Shown here: piece by piece, positions 1-6,885 of the stretch | Layout of the letters: each line of letters starts with the position of its first letter | Numbering within the stretch: position 1 is the first letter of the stretch | Assembly (NCBI GenBank): GCA_002336815.1 | Contig: DDEU01000046.1 | Coordinates: 108,649-132,023, forward strand | Direction of reading: 5' to 3' | Source of the DNA: Chitinophagaceae bacterium UBA1946 | GTDB taxonomy: Bacteria > Bacteroidota > Bacteroidia > Chitinophagales > Chitinophagaceae | DNA length: 23,375 nt | The notes under the pieces: model-generated | What the model was told of the DNA's origin: nothing | The model's input: the letters and a program-made list of their open reading frames with translations, nothing else | The model's database searches: none | Program-made: the position numbers and the translations under genes

Positions 1-1123
1 TTCCTTCTTCATAACCATCATCCACCCTTATCCCCTCGCCTGTTGGTTTCACATATTTTGTGAGCGTGCCGATGGAGGGTAAAAAATTATTCAAGGGATC
101 TTCTGCACAAACCCGCAGTTCAATGGCATGGCCATTCAGCACCAGGTCTTCCTGCCCGAAACTTAGTTTTTCGCCACGGGCAATCTTGATCTGCTCTTCT
201 ACGAGGTCGAGGCCGGTGATCATTTCTGAAACGGCATGTTCTACCTGCAACCTGGTATTCATTTCAAGAAAGTAAAAATTCATTTTATCATCCATCAAAA
301 ATTCCACCGTGCCGGTGCTGGTGTAATTGCACGACTTTGCTACCATAATGGCCGCATCGCCGATCTTTTTACGCAACTCGGGCGTAATGATGGCGGAGGG
401 TGTTTCTTCCACCACTTTCTGGTGGCGCCGCTGTATGCTGCATTCCCTTTCAAAACCATGTATCACGTTGCCATGTTTATCTGCCACCACCTGCACTTCG
501 ATGTGCCTGGGTGAGGTTACGTATTTTTCAATGAAAACAGATCCATCACCAAAGGCGGCCTTGGCTTCGCTGATGGCACGTTCCATCTGTTCCTTCATGT
601 CTTCCGGTTTTTCCACAATGCGCATGCCTTTACCACCGCCACCTGCCGAAGCTTTGATCAAAACAGGATAGCCAACCTTGTCAGCAATTTCAACGGCCAG
701 TTCTACATTTTCGATCGCTTTGTCGATACCGGGAACCATCGGGATATTGTAATGGCTTACGCATTCTTTCGCAGCCAGTTTGGATCCCATGATCCGCATG
801 GCTTCCGGGCTGGGACCAATAAAATTAATACCGGCATCTTCTACCTTTTGGGCAAAATCTGCATTCTCACTTAAAAAGCCATAGCCGGGATGAATACCAT
901 CCACGCCCAGTTCTTTACAGAAAGCAATGATCTTATCCCCGTCAAGGTAAGACTGATTTGAAGGCGCCGGGCCAAGGCAAACGGCTTCGTCTGCATATAA
1001 AACATGCGGCGACTGCCGGTCAACTTCTGAATAAACAGCAACGGATTTTATTCCCATCTTCCGGATGGTTCTCATTACCCTCAATGCGATCTCACCCCTG
1101 TTGGCAACTAATATTTTTTGCAT
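1..1123 (-). CDS. accC: Biotin carboxylase subunit of acyl-CoA carboxylase (partial, C-terminus outside window)
   Basis: This subunit uses ATP and bicarbonate to carboxylate the biotin on a carrier protein, the first half-reaction of acetyl-CoA or propionyl-CoA carboxylase in the cytosol. I translated it from the ATG at 1123-1121; 374 codons are visible and the frame is still open at the left edge, against a usual length of about 450-500. The N-terminus MQKILVANRGEIA is the family hallmark. The glycine-rich ATP loop GGGGKG is at about residues 161-166, and the catalytic strand EMNTRLQVEH is at 287-296, matching the spacing of E. coli AccC (Glu288, Arg292). It lies 64 bases downstream of the carrier-protein gene on the same strand, so the two are very likely co-transcribed. 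The carboxyltransferase is not in the window, so the acyl-CoA substrate is undecided. Confidence 0.95.
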   Translation of the reverse strand, partial: MQKILVANRGEIALRVMRTIRKMGIKSVAVYSEVDRQSPHVLYADEAVCLGPAPSNQSYLDGDKIIAFCKELGVDGIHPGYGFLSENADFAQKVEDAGINFIGPSPEAMRIMGSKLAAKECVSHYNIPMVPGIDKAIENVELAVEIADKVGYPVLIKASAGGGGKGMRIVEKPEDMKEQMERAISEAKAAFGDGSVFIEKYVTSPRHIEVQVVADKHGNVIHGFERECSIQRRHQKVVEETPSAIITPELRKKIGDAAIMVAKSCNYTSTGTVEFLMDDKMNFYFLEMNTRLQVEHAVSEMITGLDLVEEQIKIARGEKLSFGQEDLVLNGHAIELRVCAEDPLNNFLPSIGTLTKYVKPTGEGIRVDDGYEEG

Positions 1124-1132
1124 GATTTAATT

Positions 1133-1188
1133 GATAAGTAGTAAGTGAAAAATAGTAAGTAATAAGTACCGGGTAGTAAGTGATAAGT
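1133..1188. repeat. Heptanucleotide repeat array between the two carboxylase genes
   Basis: Eight successive 7-base units are read on the plus strand: GATAAGT, AGTAAGT, GAAAAAT, AGTAAGT, AATAAGT, ACCGGGT, AGTAAGT, GATAAGT. Every unit ends in T and six end in AAGT. The array fills the intercistronic gap, ends at the carrier-protein stop codon and stops 9 bases before the biotin carboxylase ATG. The function is unknown. A similar period-7 array lies at 10155-10196. Confidence 0.75.
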
Positions 1189-1679
1189 TATTCCAGTTCT
1201 ACGAGCACCTGGCCTTTTTCAACAGCCTGGCCGGCGGATACAGCAACCCGTTTGATGACGGCATCGGCGTGGATCATGATGCTGTTCTCCATTTTCATGG
1301 CGCCCAGTATCAACAACTTCTCTCCTTCTTTTACGGCCTGCCCGTTCTCCACGTTCACTTCCAGTACCATACCCGGCATTGGTGCTTTTACTTCCTTGAT
1401 CACTTTACCGGAAGCAGTACCAAAGCCCATCTGCTCCAGCATCTGGTCGAGCTCATCTTTTATTTCGATGGTAAATACTTCGCCATCAACTTCCAGTTTT
1501 AATTTTTTACCGGTGGCATCTTCTTCCAGTAATCTTGCATTTAAAGAGCGGTGGTTGTGGAGAAGGTTAAATTCGGTGGGAGATTTTTTTACGAAGTCTG
1601 CTGCTTCAATGGTTGACTGGTCAAATGAAAACACAAACTCGTTGGCCTTTACTTTAAAGACCGGTAGGCTTTCTGACAT
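1188..1679 (-). CDS. Biotin carboxyl carrier protein of acyl-CoA carboxylase
   Basis: This 163-residue protein carries the biotin that shuttles carboxyl groups between biotin carboxylase and carboxyltransferase. The C-terminal half (about 93-163) is a biotinyl domain: KAPMPGMV and then the AMKMEN biotinylation motif, with Lys129 as the expected modified residue. The N-terminal half (1-90) has the short beta-rich segment seen in carrier subunits of propionyl-CoA type carboxylases, without the Pro/Ala-rich linker of E. coli AccB; I therefore give no symbol. It is the first gene of a pair with the biotin carboxylase downstream. Unusually, the 64-base gap between the two is almost entirely a heptanucleotide repeat array. 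The start ATG is followed by SESLPVF and has no better upstream alternative. Confidence 0.9.
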   Translation of the reverse strand: MSESLPVFKVKANEFVFSFDQSTIEAADFVKKSPTEFNLLHNHRSLNARLLEEDATGKKLKLEVDGEVFTIEIKDELDQMLEQMGFGTASGKVIKEVKAPMPGMVLEVNVENGQAVKEGEKLLILGAMKMENSIMIHADAVIKRVAVSAGQAVEKGQVLVELE

Positions 1680-1930
1680 ATCGCAAGTAATTTTAAAAGT
1701 GAATTGATCCGTTTGCCACGTATTCGATCATGAATATACAACAACTTACAACTACATTTAAACAAAGGGCAAGTTGAAACTTTATCGCAAAGCAATGAAT
1801 GACTTTTATCATGCTGGAATATGATTGCAGGATTTTGCCGGCAGGCTTATTTTAATTAGTTCATCGGCTAACAAAAGTCATAGCCTGTTGATACCGCCCG
1901 GGGTAATTTGGTGCCCGTTAATGTAAACCG

Positions 1931-2650
1931 ATGAACAGTAAAAAAATAATTGTTTCGCTGCACGACGAAAAATTCAGGCATCGCGGCGACGAAATACTCC
2001 GCATAGAAGCCTTGAGCGATGCAGTATTCGCCTTTTCTGTTTCGCTGCTGGTAGCTTCGCTGGAAGTGCCTCAAACTTTTGAAGAATTAACTGTGATACT
2101 GAAAGGTGCCGTGCCTTTTTTTGCGACAGTTGCACTGCTCTTCCTCTTGTGGTACCAGCAAAATATATTCTTCCGGCACTACGGCTTAAACGACTTCAAA
2201 ACGGTGGTATTGAATCTTGCTTACCTGGCAGTGATCCTGTTTTATGTTTACCCGTTGAAGTTTTTGTTTTCGTTACTGATCGGTTCATGGACGGGCATTG
2301 AACTGTTTCCCAAAGCTGCTGAAAAGCATCTCCCCGTTTTGATCAAAGAAGATTTTGCATCACTGATAATGGTGTTCAGCGCCGGTTATTTTGTTATTTG
2401 GTTGCTGCTTTTTTTGATGCACCAGCGTGCATTGCATTTTGGCAAAGCGCTTGAATTGAACAGGTATGAATCAGAATACACCCGTAAAGAAAGACGTGGG
2501 GCTGTATGGAATGCGGCTGTGGGACTTGCATCATTGCTGTTTGCAGCGATGCGTATGGAATGGCTTTCCGGAATTTGCTTTTTGTTGATACCGGTACTGC
2601 TTTTTATCAACCAGCGGCGCTTTAATAAAAAAATAAAGTCACGGAAATAG
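1931..2650 (+). CDS. TMEM175-family potassium channel protein (DUF1211)
   Basis: This 239-residue polytopic inner-membrane protein belongs to the TMEM175 family, whose bacterial members form tetrameric potassium channels with one six-helix repeat per subunit. The family signature RxxxFSD at the start of helix 1 appears here as R24-IEAL-SD30, that is with Leu in place of Phe, followed by the hydrophobic helix AVFAFSVSLLV. Further hydrophobic segments lie at roughly 60-80, 88-118, 144-166, 190-205 and 210-227. The length fits the bacterial family. It is divergent from the carboxylase operon across 251 bases and convergent with the next gene, only 14 bases from its stop. The ATG at 1931 is the first in frame and leaves a soluble N-terminus of about 22 residues. 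Potassium conduction is inferred from the family; the Leu substitution is the only oddity. Confidence 0.85.
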   Translation: MNSKKIIVSLHDEKFRHRGDEILRIEALSDAVFAFSVSLLVASLEVPQTFEELTVILKGAVPFFATVALLFLLWYQQNIFFRHYGLNDFKTVVLNLAYLAVILFYVYPLKFLFSLLIGSWTGIELFPKAAEKHLPVLIKEDFASLIMVFSAGYFVIWLLLFLMHQRALHFGKALELNRYESEYTRKERRGAVWNAAVGLASLLFAAMRMEWLSGICFLLIPVLLFINQRRFNKKIKSRK

Positions 2651-2664
2651 TTGCTGCGAACGAA

Positions 2665-3207
2665 TCAGGCATGTTGTAACATGCACGACCTGTAACTACC
2701 AGCTTCAGTAAGGTGTTGTGTATGCAATTGATCGAGCAATGCAGCTTCGGCCGATTTTTTTACAAAGAACTCCAGGATATAAGCATACTGGCTGTTTTCG
2801 TAATAGGCTTCGTAAATATTGAGGTTATTTTTTGCACACAATTGGTTGAAGACGGCGAGGTCTGTTTGTGGATCGGTAACAAAGGCAAATACTTTGGATT
2901 CATCAGGAGCCGGATCGCCCTTGCGGTTGAACTGCAGCGCCAGGTAACCACCTACCTGCTTCTCCCTGATTCCAACCTCCGGGATCCGGGAGGAACGCTT
3001 TCCCTTGGTGAAAACAAAATTAAAATCTCCGTCTGCAAAGCGATGCTGTGCTATGTATTTGAATACGCCGTTGTGTTCGGATTGTTGCAGGGTTACATTA
3101 TTGTTGCTGTTGGCGCTGCTGGTGTATTGCTCCCATTTATTAATGAACAGATCCTGGTCGAGTGTTGTTTCAAAGCAAACAAATTGAATTATCCTTACTG
3201 CTGACAT
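2665..3207 (-). CDS. Conserved-looking hypothetical protein, 180 residues, soluble
   Basis: I do not recognise the family. The translation is soluble, with balanced charge and no signal peptide or membrane segment, so it is probably cytosolic. It looks like two similar alpha/beta halves: an N-terminal strand (VRIIQFVCFET) followed by a helix (DLFINKWEQY), and a C-terminal half with VFAFVTD, a helix (LAVFNQLC) and a strand (AYILEFFVKK). A tandem ferredoxin-like or dimeric alpha/beta-barrel fold is one guess, not a conclusion. A 163-codon frame on the opposite strand (2713-3204) overlaps it; I chose the minus frame because its composition is protein-like, whereas the other is rich in Cys, Val and Phe. 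Its last codons lie in a near-perfect palindrome, GCATGTT-GT-AACATGC (2669-2684), which may act as a weak 3' hairpin between the two convergent genes. Confidence 0.65.
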   Translation of the reverse strand: MSAVRIIQFVCFETTLDQDLFINKWEQYTSSANSNNNVTLQQSEHNGVFKYIAQHRFADGDFNFVFTKGKRSSRIPEVGIREKQVGGYLALQFNRKGDPAPDESKVFAFVTDPQTDLAVFNQLCAKNNLNIYEAYYENSQYAYILEFFVKKSAEAALLDQLHTQHLTEAGSYRSCMLQHA

Positions 3208-3392
3208 AGGTACAAGGTAGGCTTAATATCCCGGTTTGGGCGATTTATTTGCATGATACCCATCATCTCACCCATCATAAAATTGAGCGCTGCCGCCGGC
3301 AGCCCTGCTATTGCAAACTGGAATAATTGTAATTTTACTTTCAAACAGACCCGGAGCAGCAGCTCTTATCGTTGTTGAAATACCTCTGAAAT

Positions 3393-4298
3393 ATGGATAA
3401 AAAAATTCACCTTGTTTTAGGAAGCGGTGGTGCAAGAGGCATGGCACATATCGGCGTGATAGAAATGCTGCAGGAAGAAGGTTTTGAGATCGTGAGTGTA
3501 ACGGGTTGTTCAATGGGCGCTGTTGTTGGAGGTATGTATTGCGCCGGTTCGCTGACTGCTTACAAAAACTGGTTGCTCTCCCTGAATAAAAAAGCGGTAT
3601 GGAATTTATTTGATTTTACTTTCAGTAAACAGGGTTTTGTAAAAGGAGAAAAAGTGTTGGGGATATTGAGAGAGTTGGCAGGTGAAAGAGAGATCGGGCA
3701 ATTCCAGATCCCTTTTACTGCTGTGGCAACCGACCTGCTGCATAAAAAAGAAATTCATTTCACCGAAGGCAATTTTTACAAGGCATTGCGGGCCTCTATG
3801 GGAATACCCGGTGTATTTACACCCGTGGCCGCCATCAATTCTTTTATGGTGGATGGAAGTGTGTTGAATCCATTGCCGCTGAACCTGGTAAACAGGCAGG
3901 CAGGCGAAATGCTGGTAGCTGTCAATTTAAATGGTTTTACACCTGTAAGTGAACAACCTGCTGCTGAAACCGCAGTCGCAAGCACTGCAGATACCTGGAC
4001 CTGGCTTAAAAAATACCTGCCCTTTACCGGTAATAAAACAAAACAGCAAAGGTTGCCTTCTTATTCTATGTTCAATGTGCTGAATACCTGTTATGATTTT
4101 ACACAGGACAGGCTTACAGCAATGATGATCAAATCATACCCGCCTGACCTGCTGATTGAGATACCAAGAAATGCCTGCGCTGTATTTGAATTTTACCGGG
4201 CAGCAGAAATGATAGAGAAAGGCAGAACCGCTTACCGTGATGCCAGGCAGCTACAAACCTGTGCGAATGATATCAAAGGATCGGTCAATCAGGCTTGA
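3393..4298 (+). CDS. Patatin-like phospholipase (serine lipid acyl hydrolase)
   Basis: This protein is predicted to hydrolyse ester-linked acyl chains of phospholipids or lysophospholipids with a Ser-Asp dyad. All three patatin motifs are present in the 301-residue product: the oxyanion-hole loop GSGGARG (10-16), the nucleophile elbow GCSMG with Ser40, and the second catalytic motif DG with Asp154. There is no signal peptide, so it probably acts in the cytosol or at the inner membrane face, like the RssA/NTE-type bacterial members. The substrate cannot be told from sequence. The ATG at 3393 gives the expected start just before the first beta strand (KKIHLVLGSGG). It is divergent from the 180-residue hypothetical gene over 185 bases. 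Its last 14 bases overlap the 3' end of the next, convergent gene, so the two transcripts are complementary at their ends. Confidence 0.9.
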   Translation: MDKKIHLVLGSGGARGMAHIGVIEMLQEEGFEIVSVTGCSMGAVVGGMYCAGSLTAYKNWLLSLNKKAVWNLFDFTFSKQGFVKGEKVLGILRELAGEREIGQFQIPFTAVATDLLHKKEIHFTEGNFYKALRASMGIPGVFTPVAAINSFMVDGSVLNPLPLNLVNRQAGEMLVAVNLNGFTPVSEQPAAETAVASTADTWTWLKKYLPFTGNKTKQQRLPSYSMFNVLNTCYDFTQDRLTAMMIKSYPPDLLIEIPRNACAVFEFYRAAEMIEKGRTAYRDARQLQTCANDIKGSVNQA

Positions 4299-5577
4299 TG
4301 TCGTAAAATATTTTCAGCAGGTTATCTTCGCCGGGTACCGTTTCCAGTAAAAATGATTTTCGTTTTTTTCCATCAATGATCTCCAGTACAGATGTATTGG
4401 GAGGAATGCTGCCCAGGTTATCTCCTACAAAAGTGATGGTGTTGGAACCCGGCTGCAGGGTAACGGTAATGAACTGCGGATTTTTTTTTACCGGGAATCC
4501 CCGGGCGATCCATTTGCCATTGATATTGACTGAAATGCTGTCGCCATCTTCCACCGCATCATCCCACACCGCCAGGGTGATCTGTTTGGAAATGGATTTT
4601 ACACTGGCGATCAGTTTTTCGTTTTGCTTTAACTTCTTATCATCCGGGTTATCGTATTCCTGGAAATGTGTTTCCTTACTTTTATCCTGTTCAAAATAAA
4701 GTTTGGCAGCAATAAAAGAAGCAGCGCTGTCATCTCTTCTCGAAAAATCGATCTTCATCTTTTTCTTCCCGAACTCAAATTCCATTTTTCCTTTGTTGGG
4801 AAGCCCGTTGTCAAAATTTTCTGCAAACAATACCAATATGTTCAACCCGGTATCGATCAGTATTTCATCGTGGTAAGCCTTGCGGTCTAAGTACAATTGT
4901 TCCTGCATCATCCTGCCATTCAGTGAAGCGGATACAATGTCGTTTTTATTGTAGCTTGACAGGTCAATCACGCCATCTCTTGTTGCCACATTGATCGTAT
5001 CGAGCAATCCAAAATAAGCCGGCGATTGCGAAGGGCTGGTAATGCGGTCACTGTAATTACCCGTCCATGGAATGCCATTCACACGGGTTAATTTGATGTC
5101 AGTTTCTTTTAAAAAATGTAGCAATGTTTCTGCTGTAGTCCTGTAAATGCCGAGTGTATCGGTCTTGAGTGCAGGGTTATGGTTGGTTTGTATCCTGTTA
5201 AGTGTAAGTACGGGGTTGCCTTTAAAGTCGCGGCTGTAATCGAAGATGCCGTTCACAAAAAAAGTGGCATTGGAAAGGCTGAAAGGTTTTTCAGTGATCG
5301 CATATTTGTTTTTGCTGATGGCCAGCGCACGCCCGCTTCTTTTCACTAACAGTAAGGCATAGTCTGCAGTAAAACTATCGCATTGAAGGCTGATGCTGGC
5401 GGGATAAAGCAGGCTCTTTTCAGCAGCGCCCACCTGCAGGCGCATGTGTATGATGGAGGAACCTTTACCGGTATTACAGGTCATTTCCCAGGTACCCGGC
5501 CATGCATCTGACTGGGCAAAACTGAAACTGGTGGTAAACAATAAACAATAAAACAGTGTAAATTTTTTTCTGCTCAT
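4285..5577 (-). CDS. Secreted protein with two tandem copies of a beta-rich domain
   Basis: This 430-residue protein starts with a clear signal peptide (KKFTLFYCLLFTTSFSFA, cleaved before or near QSDAWPG), so it is exported to the periplasm or cell surface. I do not recognise a catalytic motif. After an N-terminal region beginning WPGTWEMTC (26-34, reminiscent of lipocalin-like or secreted domains with a single Cys pair), two segments resemble each other: about 200-296 and about 328-426. Both contain an SLNGR/NINGK turn, then TGLNILVLFAEN or PGSNTITFVGDN, a Gly-x-Pro turn (GLPNKG / GSIPPNT), a GKKK or GKKRK cluster and an aromatic end (KLYF / KIFY). The second copy, with VWDDAVEDGDSISV, is of a type I associate with Bacteroidota envelope proteins. 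There is no type IX sorting domain and no lipoprotein Cys. The function is unknown. Confidence 0.8.
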   Translation of the reverse strand: MSRKKFTLFYCLLFTTSFSFAQSDAWPGTWEMTCNTGKGSSIIHMRLQVGAAEKSLLYPASISLQCDSFTADYALLLVKRSGRALAISKNKYAITEKPFSLSNATFFVNGIFDYSRDFKGNPVLTLNRIQTNHNPALKTDTLGIYRTTAETLLHFLKETDIKLTRVNGIPWTGNYSDRITSPSQSPAYFGLLDTINVATRDGVIDLSSYNKNDIVSASLNGRMMQEQLYLDRKAYHDEILIDTGLNILVLFAENFDNGLPNKGKMEFEFGKKKMKIDFSRRDDSAASFIAAKLYFEQDKSKETHFQEYDNPDDKKLKQNEKLIASVKSISKQITLAVWDDAVEDGDSISVNINGKWIARGFPVKKNPQFITVTLQPGSNTITFVGDNLGSIPPNTSVLEIIDGKKRKSFLLETVPGEDNLLKIFYDIKPD

Positions 5578-5689
5578 CCAATGCTGATTCTAAAAATTTT
5601 GATGGGCGAAAGATAAATGATAAAACGCAATATCTGCCCTGTGCTGCAGCAGCAGTGGTTAATTTAAGTATTCCTTCACTAAACATACA

Positions 5690-5728
5690 AAAGAGGCTGT
5701 ACCAATGTAATCTTGATGCAGCCTCTTT
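5690..5728 (-). terminator. Probable intrinsic terminator of the 5753-6187 gene
   Basis: A perfect 10-bp inverted repeat, AAAGAGGCTG and CAGCCTCTTT, encloses a 19-base loop. It lies 25 bases past the stop codon of the minus-strand gene. Read on the minus strand, the stem ends in CTCTTTTGT, a short U tract. The large loop and brief U run keep the confidence moderate. Confidence 0.55.
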
Positions 5729-5752
5729 GGCCTTATGGAAAGGGAGATATTC

Positions 5753-6187
5753 TTATTGATAAAAACTTTGAGACAGTGCGTTTGAAACAACTTTAAATCC
5801 ATTTTCCTTCTGCACAAGTTCGTATTTGTTGTTGATGGCCCTGATATTCGGATTGGATAAATGTTTTTGGTTGTAAGGTTCCAGCATGTCTTCTTCATGT
5901 ACCAGCCTTCCGGATGGATCGATGGTTCTTGCAACTACCCGGTAGTGAAAATGCCATGGGTTAAATTCGTCTTCCTGGCCGCTGGAGGTGTACGTATCAT
6001 TGAAACCTTCAAATATAAGCTGGCTGGTATGGTGCGGATGTTCATGCAATAGTTCTGTGATGTCTATCATGTGATTCAGCTCGGGGTCTTCGTGTACAAT
6101 GCCGCTGTCCCATACTGTAGCCCCGTTTAAGTATATCACGAGCCTGTTATCTACATGCTTTACATTGATCCAATATTCTTTTTTCAT
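5753..6187 (-). CDS. Hypothetical soluble protein, 144 residues, with a sugar-binding-like beta segment
   Basis: I do not recognise this protein. I place the start at the ATG at 6187 (MKKEYWINVKHVDN); the frame stays open to an ATG at 6235, but those 16 extra residues look like leader sequence. There is no signal peptide or membrane helix. The stretch LVIYLNGATVWDSG followed by HMIDITELL resembles the N-terminal beta-sandwich of glycoside hydrolase family 2 sugar-binding domains (strand, NG turn, then 'D-I-T-x-L-L'), which is a pattern resemblance only. A His-rich turn, HEHPHH, follows. It is probably a monocistronic gene: it has its own terminator hairpin and lies about 175 bases from both same-strand neighbours. 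Confidence 0.65.
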   Translation of the reverse strand: MKKEYWINVKHVDNRLVIYLNGATVWDSGIVHEDPELNHMIDITELLHEHPHHTSQLIFEGFNDTYTSSGQEDEFNPWHFHYRVVARTIDPSGRLVHEEDMLEPYNQKHLSNPNIRAINNKYELVQKENGFKVVSNALSQSFYQ

Positions 6188-6312
6188 GTTTGTTTGATTG
6201 ATTTTGATGTAATCGGAATTGTTTAACGTATACAAAAATCGGCAATGGCTTCAAGCAGTAGCATGACAAAAATTATATCGGTTTATGATTTTCACCCATC
6301 CGGTAAATAGTG

Positions 6313-6346
6313 CCGGGGCCGATGCTGTTTACAGCACGGGCCCCGG
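6313..6346 (-). terminator. Strong GC-rich hairpin after the 6363-6698 gene
   Basis: An 8-bp stem CCGGGGCC/GGCCCCGG (6313-6320 with 6339-6346) encloses a second 5-bp stem TGCTG/CAGCA with a four-base loop. It starts 16 bases after the stop of the minus-strand gene. The sequence after it on the minus strand, CACTATTTACC, is only weakly U-rich, so it may be a terminator or a 3'-end stabilising structure. Confidence 0.5.
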
Positions 6347-6362
6347 TTATCAATAGCTGGAT

Positions 6363-6698
6363 TTACTCAAAAACCATGTATAAACCCAGGCAGATCACGA
6401 GAATTGAAATGGAAGTAAGCCCGAATAAAATTAAATTGTACAATTCGGGTATGGGATTAAGGATCGACAGGGCGCAACTGATGAATCCCAAAAATGCGCC
6501 GATCGCCATGCAGACGAAGCCCCTGAATTGCCGTTTGGCATTCTTCAGGCGGCGGTATTCTTTCAGGTGGGTCGAAATGGTTGGTGCATCCATGCCTTTG
6601 GAAACCAATTCCTCTTCAATGGTTTTAGGCTCCAGTTTGGCAGCGATCCATTGCTGAATAGTTGCCGCATCGATCGTGGCAGTTGGCATATATGACAT
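6363..6698 (-). CDS. Small two-helix membrane protein, unknown function
   Basis: The product has 111 residues from the ATG at 6698; two TTG-initiated residues could precede it, and a second ATG lies at 6689. The N-terminal half is a helical, charged segment with a short repeating pattern (IQQWIAAKLEPKTIEEELVSKG, then ISTHLKEYRRLKNAKR). This style is common in small Bacteroidota membrane proteins, but I cannot name the family. Two hydrophobic helices follow, at about residues 60-82 and 87-110 (GFVCMAIGAFLGFISC and LILFGLTSISILVICLG), so it should sit in the inner membrane with the N-terminal domain cytosolic. A strong hairpin follows its stop codon. It is divergent from the large amidohydrolase gene across 187 bases. 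Confidence 0.65.
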   Translation of the reverse strand: MSYMPTATIDAATIQQWIAAKLEPKTIEEELVSKGMDAPTISTHLKEYRRLKNAKRQFRGFVCMAIGAFLGFISCALSILNPIPELYNLILFGLTSISILVICLGLYMVFE

Positions 6699-6774
6699 AA
6701 GCAATCGTTTTTTGCAGTCTCTGATCCCGGTTCACTGTATCAACGCTGGCGTTAAAATATAATTTTTTTTTGAT

Positions 6775-6805
6775 TTTGAACGGATGAGTTAAAAAAATAA
6801 TCTTG
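6775..6805 (+). promoter_or_regulatory. Bacteroidota-type promoter of the amidohydrolase gene
   Basis: TTTG at 6775-6778 and TAATCTTG at 6798-6805 are separated by exactly 19 bases. This matches the primary sigma-factor consensus TTTG-N19-TAnnTTTG of Bacteroidota at all but one position. It would start transcription near 6812, leaving a 5' leader of about 74 bases before the ATG at 6886. Confidence 0.5.
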
Positions 6806-6885
6806 GCGGCTTTCATTTTATGCTGCCGGTAAATCATTATTCTTTTCTATTCAATATCTTCAACGCTTCATTCTAAAACCATTGT

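Noticed and set aside
2713..3204. A 163-codon plus-strand frame opposite the 180-residue hypothetical gene.
   Set aside because: Its product is unusually rich in Cys, Val and Phe and lacks normal charge balance; the minus-strand frame covers the same DNA and looks like a soluble protein.
3310..3337. A possible promoter before the phospholipase gene: ATTG and TAATTTTA.
   Set aside because: The spacing of 16 bases is shorter than the usual 17-23 and the last base of the -7 element does not match.
3253..3378. A 41-codon frame just before the phospholipase gene.
   Set aside because: Its composition is uninformative, it lies in the region expected to hold two divergent promoters, and nothing else supports coding.
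6262..6309. A 15-codon frame ending right before the GC-rich hairpin at 6313.
   Set aside because: Too short, on the strand opposite to the nearby genes; the hairpin is better explained as the 3' end of the 6363-6698 gene.
6625..6837. A 70-codon minus-strand frame overlapping the start of the small two-helix membrane protein.
   Set aside because: It is out of frame with the supported gene and its translation has no recognisable order; it also overlaps the promoter of the amidohydrolase gene.
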